NCBI RefSeq assembly: GCF_963678635.1
Contig: NC_087062.1
Span: 52,958,473-53,022,472 of the forward strand
DNA from: Symsagittifera roscoffensis
Taxonomy: Eukaryota > Xenacoelomorpha > Acoela > Convolutidae
Reading direction: 5' to 3'
DNA length: 64,000 nt
Shown here: in pieces, positions 35,511 to 46,289 of the stretch
Numbering within the stretch: position 1 is the first letter of the stretch
Layout: the number at the start of each line of letters is the position of its first letter
The notes under the pieces: model-generated
What the model was told of the DNA's origin: nothing
Database searches by the model: none
What the model saw: the letters and a program-made list of their open reading frames with translations, nothing else
Translations under genes and position numbers: made by a program

Positions 35511-36190
35511 GAATTATCAAGTTTCATGACGGAAGGTAGATCTGAGTTACGGAACATTCTATAGTATTTAAACAGGGCTTTAGTATCACGCGAGTTAGAC
35601 AGATGTTGTTCATACTTGCTTCTGTTATTCTCTACGGCGGTTTGTTCCTTTTCTTTCATTGCGATCACCGAGGCACATTACGAACCTTTTTGTTTGCATA
35701 GATTTGACAGACGTTTCATTGAATTTGACGTCTCAGGAGTTATCCAGGGAGGAAGATTTTGTCTATGTTGAGTACTACGCGGGTTGAACTTTGGCAGAAA
35801 GCTATGAAACCATTCGTACCATAGTTCGTGAATTTTTGTAACATTTGACCAGCAGTAAGGTGAGAAGGTGTTGATTGAAAACGCATCGTTTAAACCGTTG
35901 AAGTCAGCTTTGCAATAGCTATAGAAACTGGTTTTACTAAATGTGGAGCTTTTCTTGAGTTCAATTATGCGGATCATTGGGTTAATAGGTTTGTGATCAG
36001 ATTTTAGTGCAGTAAATACGTAGAGTGGTATGGTGTCGATTATTTCAACCTGGTTGCTAACAAGGACTAAGTCAAGTATATTAGCGTTCGTTGTTTTGAA
36101 ATGAACAGTTTGAGTCAAGCTTATTCTATCTATTTTAGCGATCAACAGGATCGAAAGCTTTACTGAAGTCTTTAAAAATAGTGTCAATAT
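35511..36190 (-). mobile_element. Jockey/CR1-like LINE, endonuclease part (continuation)
   Basis: The minus-strand frame 35678-36187 contains the C-terminal half of an apurinic-type endonuclease (ANILDLVLVSN, then SDHKPI) followed by the linker to RT. The first half of the endonuclease and the 5' end are missing or unrecognisable upstream of 36190. Together with 31440-32671 it is one LINE split by the Penelope-like element. Coding is interrupted in several places. Confidence 0.8.
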
Positions 36191-36383
36191 TATTTCTGTT
36201 TTCTATGCTTTTGTACACCATTTGAATATATGTCAGTTACTGAACTATAGTTGAACGATTTTTGCGAATATAGTTGAACGATTTTTGTATTTGTTGTGTT
36301 CATTTCTGAAGGGAGAGTTATCGGAATGGTTCGGAAAACTACTTTTGAAATTTAATTTAATTTCTTATTTTTCAGGCGAAGCC

Positions 36384-37121
36384 ATGAGACGGAAGAGACA
36401 TTACAGGAAGCGATCTTCTCTGCAAACTAAGGATGTTTTTGCGAGCAATAATGGTATTCCGTCGTGGCTTCAAAGTTTCACCTCTAAGTACCCCAGAAGA
36501 TCGGATTCAATTGATGATTCTGGTTTTGATAATGTCGATTTACCCAAATTAGAAAGTTCCGTCCGCATTGACCGGAAGAGGAAAATGGATCAATTTTTTA
36601 ATACATCGAGGATTGTTGGCTACTTCGTGCCCTTAGAAATTCCAGAAAACGAATCCGCTAGCGTGGAGCGAAAATTAAAAAGACACAGGTATAAAGGTGT
36701 TCGAAAACGAGGCTATAAAAGAAGGCAGGCAAATACTACGTGCAATGATATACTTGAAGAAGAATCAACGGATATCAAATACTTTCAGTGTCCCCAAGTG
36801 GAAATTAGTACATCCATTTCTCTTCCTTGTAGTCCTAACCCTGAGACTTATTCGAAGATACGATTTTCAAGTAGAACGCGGTTACGGCGGCAAGAAGAAG
36901 CGCAGACAGATTTTTACTCGACCAAATTTTTATCACCGAGAAGCTCATCATCCTTTCTTTCCTCTAGAGGATCCTGTAAGCTCTGCTTGTTTTCACGTTC
37001 AAGTGCCTTAATGAATGCTAAGTGCAATCACTGTTTAGTCGTGAAAAATCTCAATGCCGCGAAAAGAAGGAATGGACATCATCTGCCTACGAAAGGACTC
37101 CAGACCTGTCTAGTCGTCTAA
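36384..37121 (+). CDS. Unrecognised basic protein, probable host exon (245 aa)
   Basis: The frame begins at ATG 36384, 8 nt after a strong acceptor (TTTTTCAG ending 36375). The frame also stays open upstream to 36285. The N-terminus is very basic (MRRKRHYRKR), a further basic block KRHRYKGVRKRGYKRRQ lies near residues 94-110, and acidic or Ser-rich stretches lie between. Near the C-terminus two CxxC pairs (CKLC and CNHC, 14 residues apart) could bind zinc. Basic clusters suggest nuclear location. I cannot name a family; resemblance to known zinc-binding folds is too weak. A GTAAG within the frame at about 36976 might be a donor, so the last 48 residues are less certain. Upstream exons are not visible because a LINE lies directly before it. 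Confidence 0.55.
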   Translation: MRRKRHYRKRSSLQTKDVFASNNGIPSWLQSFTSKYPRRSDSIDDSGFDNVDLPKLESSVRIDRKRKMDQFFNTSRIVGYFVPLEIPENESASVERKLKRHRYKGVRKRGYKRRQANTTCNDILEEESTDIKYFQCPQVEISTSISLPCSPNPETYSKIRFSSRTRLRRQEEAQTDFYSTKFLSPRSSSSFLSSRGSCKLCLFSRSSALMNAKCNHCLVVKNLNAAKRRNGHHLPTKGLQTCLVV

Positions 37122-38974
37122 GGCATTTTGATTCAAATTCTTAAATCCTTAGAATCCTGTAATTTCAAAGAAGATTTATTGATAATTACATTGCTATCAG
37201 CAAAATTACACCAGGGTGCTTTTTGATTAGTTTGATTAAGCTAGCTATGTAATGCTATGAAGGTCTTTCCATAGCTTCGCAAATCGTTTCCCGCGTAAAT
37301 TGCCAAAGTTTGTTGTCAGTTCTAGTTCTGTTGTTTCTTGTATTTCTTTAGCTGCTACTTGTTTTATTCATCTTTCTACGATTAATTTTTAAGACATTCT
37401 AGACCAAATTTGAATCGGAGAAGTGATCTTCGAAGTATTTAAAGCCATTAGTTTTGTACAGTTTTCACAGTTTATATATTCCAAGTTCTTTAAATTCCAT
37501 TAATCGTTTTATTTCAAATATGTGTACTTGTATTGTTTGTTTTAGTTCAGCGCTTTCATAGTTTCTATTGAATTATCATCTCATCTATTTTCGTACTTGT
37601 ACATACCATCGTGTCCCTCTCATCGACGTGGTGCTGTTATCTGAACAACATCAGCTGATAAAAGTCAGTTCAAAATTCGATGAGACATTTATCTGCTAAA
37701 ATTTGATTAATTGTATAATACTTATATTGAGTTAAAGAAATGAGTTTTTTTTCAGAGCTGGGTAAAAAAAAGAGAAGAACTCGGATGAGAAAAGCGAGAA
37801 CAGTCGGATGATTTGCAAGTAAAATCGAACGTTCTGACCAGTGTTATCATTGCAAAAAAATGAAAAAAAAGGGTAGCCGGTTACTGTGCAATTAGAACAA
37901 TGTTCCGACCATAATCCTTGAAAAAATTTTCGACCATAATCCTTAAATTTTTTTAAATTTAGTCATTTTTTCTTTGTTGTGTCATAGTAAGATTTGAACA
38001 AAAAAAAGAAAGTAGGCATATTCGACATTCAAAGTAAACAGGCCAATTGGAAAATAGTTTCTGTAGCAAAATGATTAGAAAATCGAAAGACAAATTCCAT
38101 TTTTTGGAGACATTTTTTGAAGGTTCTGAACATAGTCTTGAAAAAATGCAAGAATAGTTTTTTCAAATTATGGTCGTTGTTACTGCGTGGTGTGATAAAA
38201 AGATATGAACAAAAATAGAAATTAGGCATATTCGACAATCTTTTTAAAAAAAGCCAACTTGAAAACAGTTTTTGTAGAAAAATGACTAGAAAAACAAAAA
38301 AAAAACGTTTAAGAAAATTTCGAATTTTTTTCATAAACTTATTTTACTCAAGTAAAACTCAATTTTCAGCATAATCAATTTTTTTAAGCCTGCATGCCCA
38401 CCTTATCACCTCGAAGTCAGACCAAAAATCAAACATTTCAAACTTTTTTTAAATGTCGTTCGAATCACGACTGAAAGGGCTTTACTATAATATATCACTC
38501 GACGAATTCTGTTGATTATTTGTGGTGCCTAATTTTGCGTGGAAAACTAACGAATAACTAAAAAAAACACCCGAATACAAAGTTCCTCCACGTTTTTCTA
38601 ATGACCGGAATAAAAAAAACTAAAACACCCAAATACAAAAAGGTCTTCCACATTTGTCAATTGATCGTAACAATAATATGAAGTGTCTAAAAATTGAACG
38701 TTAAAATTGGAGCAAAATGCAACTCACGGGATCCCGATATTTTCTTAATTTTTTAAATTTCAGTAGACTACCCAAAGCTCTGAGTTTGAATCTGTAAAAA
38801 TATTTGGTGAAAAATAAGAATTTAGGCTGGCAATGGACCCAAACATTTTTTAACGCTTTCAAACCGTAATAATTTTCATTTGAAATACCGTTGGTATCTT
38901 GAAACGTGAAAATCTGCTTGAAAACGAATGAATTAAGTGTTATGTGAACAATTTAAACAGTCATTGATAGAGTA
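37122..38974. other. Intergenic AT-rich DNA with a diverged internal duplication
   Basis: No gene seen. Around 37975-38110 and 38185-38300 the same order of motifs recurs (AAGAT.TGAACAAAAA, TAGGCATATTCGACA, AAAACAGTTT.TGTAG, AAAATGA.TAGAAAA), a direct duplication about 205 bp apart. Two GACCATAATCCTT copies lie at 37908 and 37932. Confidence 0.5.
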
Positions 38975-39383
38975 GTTATGGATTTTTCATTCTATTCATT
39001 GAATTAAATATTAATAATTTATAATAAATTAAATGAGTAATAAATTAATTAAGTACGCGGGTTATAAAAAATAAATTAAATAAGTCGTTGAATTAAATCA
39101 TGGCTAATTCATAAATAATTAAATAAGTAAGTGAAACAAATACCCAAAAGTGTAACTACATGCATGCACGCACGTCGATGCACACACGCGCGTTTGCTTC
39201 TGCCTGGAGACCGTTTGCGCGCGCGCAAACAAGCTCCAGAAAGAAGCTAACGCGCGTGTGTGCATCGATTTGCTTGCGTGCTTTCATCTACTTACGCTTT
39301 TGTGTATTTGTTTCACTTACTTATTTAATTATCTATAAATTAACCATGATTTAATTCAACGAATAGAATTAAAAAGTCCATAA
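38975..39383. repeat. Large imperfect palindrome (foldback, about 410 bp)
   Basis: The left arm, starting GTTATGGATTTTTCATTCTA, is matched in inverted order by the right arm ending at 39383. The arms meet at a perfect 18-bp palindrome, GTTTGCGCGCGCGCAAAC (39213-39230). The inner 130 bp pair almost throughout; the left arm carries an extra AT-rich stretch (about 39005-39080). A short frame across the right arm is a by-product. It is either a foldback MITE or an inverted duplication. Confidence 0.8.
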
Positions 39384-39894
39384 CTTCGGCGTTGGTCCCG
39401 CGTCAGAAGCAGCCTTAGCCGTGTCTATCAGTCAAAGCCAAGTAACCTGGCCTGGTTTATGTGGCGTGAGCGAAACGGACTGCACAGTGTTGAAGCGGGC
39501 TTGAATTTTTCTGCAGCTCTGAAATGTGAAACTATGCACATATTATTTCTGTTAGTTTTCACCTTTTTTAAAGTCAGATTCGAAATTTGCACGTAAAACA
39601 TTCAGAAAAAGTATAGGTTGTTGTCGAAAGCCCGGATCCGGTAAGTTGAATATCGCCAGACTTGTCGAATTACAAAATGATTTCAATTATATTAGTTTAA
39701 GTTACTTTTTTGATATTTACACAAGCAAAGCTTGTGTGATAGTATGAACTCTCTTCTTTTCCAACCTAAGTCGCAAATATGTGTGTTCATATTGAAAGTG
39801 TTCGTTTTGATCAATTACCAGCTATAAAGTACAGCCAATTCTCATTAACACAGACAATATTATATTACAAATAACACTTATGCTTCATGATATC
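39384..39894. other. Noncoding spacer
   Basis: No gene found. 39718-39738 contains the hairpin ACACAAGCAAAGCTTGTGT. Confidence 0.4.
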
Positions 39895-39965
39895 ATGGAT
39901 CTGTAGCATAGAGGTAAGGAAGGAGACCCGCAACAAAATAAGAGGGTTCGAACCTGGGCAATATC
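39895..39965 (+). repeat. tRNA-like head of a probable SINE
   Basis: GGATCTGTAGCATAGAGGTAA resembles a tRNA start with an A box, and about 45 bp later GGGTTCGAACCTGGGC matches the B box consensus GGTTCGANNCC. Acceptor and T stems do not pair properly, so it is not a working tRNA. A tRNA-derived SINE or tRNA pseudogene is likely; no tail or duplication was delimited. Confidence 0.5.
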
Positions 39966-42391
39966 GGCTGTTTTGAATGAAATTTTTCGTATACTAGTTA
40001 AAATGCGTCCGCTCTATAAATTGAGGCATGTTAGTCGTTAATTTTCTGGTCCTTTTCAAAATGACTGGTACTGCTACATGCGACATAATATGCTTGCGTC
40101 ACTTAGCAATTGTGTAGACTCATAATTGGCGTGCGTGACTTAAGAAATTTAGTAGACTCAAAGTTTTACTCATTCAGCTTTTCACAGAAGCGGTATCGGT
40201 CATATTTTTGCTGTGTATGCGAAGTGCAACTTCGCCTCTGATGAAAGTTAGATAATTCAATGTTTAAGAGGAGTATTAGAATCCATTAAGCATCGACGTC
40301 AAAATTTTTTTCGAATTCTTGGAATCATTTGACATGACTTCTTACAATCTCCATTTCACATTTCATTCACTTTCAATCTTCTAAATGAGGCCTAAAGCGG
40401 CTTTCATTGAAAATAATGAACAGTATTGTTATGAAAAACCGAATAAAGATAGAAAATTCTGTGTAAAAGAAAACAATGGAGGCAAGCAGTCAAGCAGTGT
40501 CAACAACGGGTGCAATGAGTAGCATCAAACATCATGAAAACTAAAAAAAAAATCTTGATTTTTAATATCAGACGGAAAAGAAGACCGCAATATAAAAACA
40601 AACCAAATTAAAATTCAAAGCAACTGCAGTAAAAGCAGAAACAATGAAGCCTTTCAACATAAACTCAGGAAAGAGGTTTTGGCACTGCGAGGAAGCTTAA
40701 ATTTGAAGGTAAACTAGAAGGCCTTGAAGTATAACTCAATTCTCTCGCAAGTTATCAAATCGGGCTGAGGGCTGAGCTGAAAAATTGCATTGAGCCTGAA
40801 AAATTTGGGAAACTGGCTTTTTGTCTTCGTACTGTAATGAAACAAAGAAAGGAAGTTAATTGAATAAATCAATTAACCAGGCTGCAAATAAATGCTTGAG
40901 TTTACAAATAAGTTAGCTTACATACTAAACTAAAGTAACTAAAGTAAAGTTCAAAATAAGGCCATTGTTACAAGTTAAGTCATTGTTCCGCTACTTGCAC
41001 AAAGTAAAGTTCAAAATATCACCATTGTTAAAATGGTTGAATAAAATCCATTGTTTGGTACACTGCTCAAAGTTTTCAAATTTTCACCTACATTAACAAT
41101 TAGTAACGTTGAAAACGTCATATAATAGGAAGGAGTGTTATTAATGCAACCCTGAGGCTGATGGAATTCGGCAGTAACGTCCATTTGATCCATGATTTTA
41201 TGGTAGCAACCTCTGTCAATCAAGGATATTATACTACCGACTTCGATGTTTTTTCAATATTTGGTAACTTTCAATATTTGGTAACAATATTTTCTCAATA
41301 AATGGTATCTTGCTTGACGACTTTATCAGCAGCTCGTCGCAATAGTTCAAACTGGGCAGCTGGTTGAGCTTTAGATGTTTTCATTAAAGTGATAGTATTT
41401 GAATCATTTTCTATCTTAAATTTTGTTTTTCAGACCTTGCAACCATTTTGCAAATTATAATGAAGCATTTTTTACATGAACGAAAATCTACGACTGAAAG
41501 CTAATCTATTGATGACAAGTGTAGAAGTAATTTCTGAAAAGCTGTGTTTTGAGGTTTCGAATTTCATCTGCTAATTAACAATGAAATTTTTGAGCTGTAT
41601 CGCAAGTGTTGTGAAGCTCCACTTCGCCTCTGTGTAGAGACGTTGAAAAGTAGATAAGAGCCAACAATTTTTGTCTGAGACTGTTTTTAAGGCTGAGGTT
41701 TTGCGATGAAAAAGTAAGAAAGTGACAGAGCCGTAGATAAATTTGGCAGCCCTATTCATCAGTACAAACGTATCATATTTCCATTTTCAAGTAGTTGAGA
41801 CTTGTGATCAGTTTTTTCAATGAAGATCTCTTATCGAGTGAACCAACATGTTTCAATTGAAATTTATTCGATAATCTGCTTAGCTTCTGAATTACTCGAT
41901 AGCATTTTAAGCTACTTTATTGCATTCTAGTTTAAAGTAGAATCTGTTAATATACGTATAATCAAACCACAAACAAAGGTCATCGGTTTTTCATTTGTAA
42001 ATAGAGTCAAAAATAAGCGATTGCTTCTGAAAAATTGCTTGTCTTTCTTGATTTCGCATATGAAGTATAGGTTTCAAGGTCCATAGCAAAAACATCTGAA
42101 CTCAACCACCCGAAGTTGGCTTGTCGAAGTTGGCTTGACCGAGTGCAACGTTTGAGAAGGCTTGATCAGAACGTTTAGAATCATTCAGAGCAACATCAAG
42201 CTCATCGGCGAAACTGAGCTGCAAAGTAAGACATGTAATTTGCCTAGTATTAGTAAAAGCTTCCAATTTTTATGATTCGCATGCAGTAAAAGTCGCTCTT
42301 TGATATTTTCGTATATAAATCAGCCGAAATCCTAATCGGCTACTAAAAAACAGTCGGAAGTTTGTAAGTATTAAGTAAAAGTTATGTAACA
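39966..42391. other. Noncoding region with dispersed hairpin repeats
   Basis: No gene recognised. Two copies of a hairpin-bearing repeat occur: GCGAAGTGCAACTTCGC (40219-40235) and GTGAAGCTCCACTTCGC (41611-41627), each followed by CTCTG. A third copy is at 58181-58197. CAAAGTAAAGTTCAAAATA recurs in 40940-41020. Confidence 0.5.
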
Positions 42392-42399
42392 TTTGCAAC

Positions 42400-42832
42400 C
42401 AGGGGCGGATCTAGGATTTTCTCGAGGGGGGGGGGGGGGGGGGCGGATTTTCGAAAAATTTTCCAAAATTTTGACGACCTTTTTTTTTTTAGGTCGACCA
42501 AATTGATTTTTCGAGCTGTCCCAAAGCACTGTTTTGCCCCTATTTTGGTAAAAATTTTGTGCGCCGCAGGCAAATTTTTGAAAAAACAGTCAAAAAAGCC
42601 GTTTTTGGGCACTTTTTGAAAAATTTTGACAAAAAAATTTCGTTTTTTTTTGGCGCGCGCTCCCCCTCAAAGTTAGTATATATTGGCGCCAAAGGCACCT
42701 TTAGAAAAATTTTAGGGTCGGTCCGCCAAAAATGAATTTCCGAAAAAGTATCATAGGGGGGACCCTTTGGGTCGGCTGGGGGTCGAATCCCTGAGGGGGG
42801 GGGCTTCCGCCCCCCCCCCAAATCCGCCCCTG
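42400..42832. mobile_element. hAT-type MITE, copy 2 (433 bp)
   Basis: Same CAGGGGCGGATC and AAATCCGCCCCTG termini and the same interior as the copy at 2964-3397. It is flanked by the perfect 8-bp duplication TTTGCAAC (42392-42399 and 42833-42840). No transposase. High similarity between copies indicates a fairly recent burst. Confidence 0.88.
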
Positions 42833-43118
42833 TTTGCAACAATCATGCAGATTTTGGCAAACTTAGGGCTGATGTATATTCGCAGCGTTTTTTCAGTTGA
42901 TTTAGTTTTTGACTAAGTTATAGAGTTGATAGACTTGAAAAAATATACTGAAAAATGAATTAACAAAGGTTTGAATGAAGAAGTGATTTATCGCTTTTTT
43001 GGGTCGTCTTTTTCAAAAGTGTCAATCATGTTCTTTTTCGGTCTCCTGAGTCAATTGATTGTCTGATAGCTAGCTTTTATTTTGTAAGAATAGAAATAAA
43101 CAATAGTAGCCGGTTGCG

Positions 43119-43258
43119 ACCAAAGGGATTCCTGGAGGGGTAACGGCTGGAGGGGTCCCAGTGTCATCCGCCTCCTCAAGGTGGGACCGGCTGCGGCAAA
43201 ATGGATGAAATCTCCCCCTCCCCCACGGTTGGTCCTGCACTGAGCAGGCCGGGGGCTA

Positions 43259-43294
<36 letters not shown>

Positions 43295-43304
43295 AAAGGG
43301 ATTC
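43119..43304 (+). mobile_element. Young SINE-like retroposon with poly(A) tail and 13-bp target duplication
   Basis: The body 43132-43260 is GC-rich, unlike its surroundings, and ends GGGGGCTAAT followed by 31 uninterrupted A residues (43261-43291). The exact duplication ACCAAAGGGATTC flanks it (43119-43131 and 43292-43304). Poly(A) plus a long perfect duplication is the mark of LINE-driven target-primed insertion. The body has no long frame and no clear A/B boxes, so it may be a SINE of unknown origin, a 5'-truncated LINE tail or a processed small RNA. Confidence 0.82.
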
Positions 43305-45588
43305 GGAAATAAATTTTAAAAAAACATAACTATGACGTTTTTTAAGAGTAGATGAACGTAGTTCAGGCTCTGATATAGGTCATGATGGTTAGTTTTTTTT
43401 CAGGAAAAGTCTTAGAAGGTTTCAAGAGCAAAAGAACTGCATTCATAATTAAACATGCTCATATAAGGGCCCTCAGGTATATATGCACTTTTTTGAGTTC
43501 AATTCAATTTCATTTGCTAGAAGCTAGGCAAAATGCACTCTCCAAGTATAAAAGCTGAAATGGCGCAAAAAAACATGATCGATTTCTAATTTCGGGAGTG
43601 GATATTAATTTTTAGAAGTCCCAGCGGAATAAAAAGTTTTCTTTTGAATCCAGTTTTCTGAAATTGCGTTTTCTGAAATTCAAAATTAAGTCCATGTTTT
43701 TCGATTTGTCTTTTGGTTGTTTTTCAATCGAGAGAAAAAACTCATTTTAGTAATTTTGTTGTTCAAATTCAATTTTTCTCTTATTTTTTTTTCTGACCTA
43801 TGCTATTGTATAAGGTGGGAAAAAGCTTGAAAGAGAGGTAACTGATTTTTAAAAACGCTAAAGGATATCGTTAAAACTTAAGTAGAATCTAAGTTGGGAG
43901 AAATTTTTGTTTGCTATTAAATCTAAAAATCGAAAATTTTCTGACCAGTCTTTCTTTATAATGTCTTTTTTGTTTTAAAAATTTTTGAATTGAAATCACG
44001 ACTAATAGGGCTCTTAAATGATCTCGCTTGATTCTTGACGAGGTTTTTTGAATTACCCAAAGTTGGAAGGAAAAAATTTTTTTTTAAAACGGTTTTCAAA
44101 AAAAGGGAGTAAAAATGAGAAAACTTCTAAATGAAATATTATAGTGTAATTTAAGACAATAAACAATGAGTTATTTTATCATCAGAGCTTAAGCCAGTAT
44201 CTGAATTTTGTGTGCCATTTTTCAAAGGTAGCCCTTTCAACTAATGTCGAATGTTTCGGATCCAACAATTGTACCTTGCTTGTATTTATTGAATAGTTAT
44301 AGTTATTGCTAGTGTTTTGACATGGTTTTTGAATGTCGTGCTTACTTTTTTGGTTGCGCAGACAATGCGGGCCTTTTTTTCATGATCAAGAGAGTTCGGG
44401 GCAAGTCCCGTCGATTGTCCCGGTGAAACCAGATGTCATTCCTGGATGTCATTCTTTAAAATGTTATATTCGACATCAGCACTGGTCATTTCCTTTGTTG
44501 CAAATTGACAAAAGCGGTGGCCAATTTGCCAGTTAATTTTTTATCAGAGTTGTTCCGTCGAGAACCTATGTACATTTTTAAACTTGAATTTTGGAAGGAA
44601 TTAATGGGACAAAAGAAGTTATTGAGTTCAATTTGAAATTACTTTGACCTTGCTTTGGGTACCATAGATAAGGTCTCAAAAACACACATAGATTTACCAA
44701 AATTGGTCAAATTGGAGTTTTTGTAACCTAAAAATTTAACTATAATAATTGCGGCTGAAATGTCTGTTTACTTCTGAAGTATTGGATCTTCATTGAGGTT
44801 TGCTACGTTGTCTTTAAAGGTTTTTAGTTTGATCGTCTAAATTTGTGTGAAGAAAAACTACCTCGATTCTTTTATTTCCAATCTCGGAGCAACAGCAGAA
44901 ACTGCTAAAATGCATCAGAAAATGAGAAATGGAGACCAAAAAAAATGGGGGCTAAAAATGGTGTTGACAAACGTACGGTTAGTGCGGTAACTTTCAGAAC
45001 TGATGGTGACTTTGAAAAAATAGCTGCTAAATAAGGAAATGAATCGCAGCACATTTAAAACAATTGGCATCTATTTGCAGATTGCTTAATTAATCTAGTC
45101 CCTTCTGATTAAAAATACTACAACGAATGAACGCTTCCTGACTTGTCATTGAATTGTGTCAACGAATTCCTACAGCTTTCTGATAGAATGTTTCATTGTT
45201 TCGACTTTTGAAGAAAATGGAATATTTATGCTCGGTGTGGTTTTTTTGAGTCAATTTTCTCCGATCGAAATAAGTTTTACATAAAATTTTTTTTAACTCC
45301 ACTGAAAAAATCGACTTCCTGAGTTCAAATTTAAAAAGACTTTTGAAATCGAATTTTTTTGTAAAGTTCTGGGGGGTTTGTAAATGGTCAAATTGGCTCC
45401 GTTTTCTGGACTAAGTTTTTTGCGCTTCGAACAGTTAATTCAAAAATTTGAGAGCGTAACGCGAGTTATTTATGCGTGTCGAATTGTCCCGCACAACAAA
45501 ATCATTGCAAATTGAATTGAGGCTAATTTATCGGTCAAATTAATTTTGTACCACTTAAAATTTCACTCTTTGATATTGTCCAAGTTTA
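43305..45588. other. Noncoding AT-rich DNA with degraded repeats
   Basis: I find no supported gene. 43390-43680 resembles parts of 54975-55240 in the MIC60 intron and 58200-58340 (TTTTTTTTCAGGAAAAGT, AATGGCGCAAAAA, CAGCGGAATAAAA), an old dispersed repeat. 45190-45490 is a diverged R1 relative (GGAATATTTATGCTCGGTGTG; GTCGAATTGTCCCGCACAA). A 67-codon frame at 44333-44536 has no recognisable product. Confidence 0.45.
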
Positions 45589-46289
45589 TTACGGCTTGTC
45601 ACTCAAAGTTGTCTCAGCGTCAACGGACTTTACAGCAATTTTTTAAATTCAGAGGCTAATATAAAAACGGAGGAAAAAATGGTGTTTTCTAAAAATTTGT
45701 CGGTTCAGAAAATTCAACGGAGCGTTTTCATAAAACAATAAAAGAAACTTACTTGCATTGAACTTATAATTGTCTTTCCTTACCACTCCAACTTGAAATA
45801 AAACGTGATGAAATTTTACAATTATAAAGTATTTATAAAATATTGAGTCTTCAATTGAGTAATGTCAAAGTTATGCGAATTTCCAAATGTTCATTTCTCA
45901 TTTCATATCTGCTAATTATTTTAGATTTGTTCTGGTTCTCTGCAACTTCTCTGCAGATACTTTTTGCAAGTCTCTTTCTTTAGTTTTTTCTGTTGGTGGT
46001 ATTCTCTAACGGGTTTGTTGATTTTGCAAAGTTTCGATGTCATTTTTTGTTGCCTCAAGTTAGGTTTGCAAACAGAACATTCCATTTTGCACTGCCTAGA
46101 GATAGTTTCTTTTGCAATCAAAACTATCTGCTCAAATAGTAATTCAAATTAGAAATGCTAGCATTTTGCAATCTAAACACTTGGGTTGGGTAATTGCCTA
46201 TGGGTAAAATTGAATAAGGGCTTTGACTTTCAAATAAGAAACTAAATTTAAAATTTGAACTAAACAAATGGGTACGCCAATCGCCAACA
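45589..46289 (-). repeat. 3' LTR of the BEL/Pao element
   Basis: About 700 bp matching 52126-52823 along its whole length with visible divergence. In element orientation it begins TGTTGGCGATTGGCGTACCC. The boundary at 45589 is set by where similarity to the other copy ends. Confidence 0.85.

Noticed and set aside
39160-39354. 64-codon frame rich in Ala, Arg and Thr
   Set aside because: It lies in the arm and centre of a large palindrome with CpG and CACA tracts; no sign of a gene.
39895-39965. Functional tRNA gene
   Set aside because: The A and B boxes are present but acceptor, anticodon and T stems do not pair.
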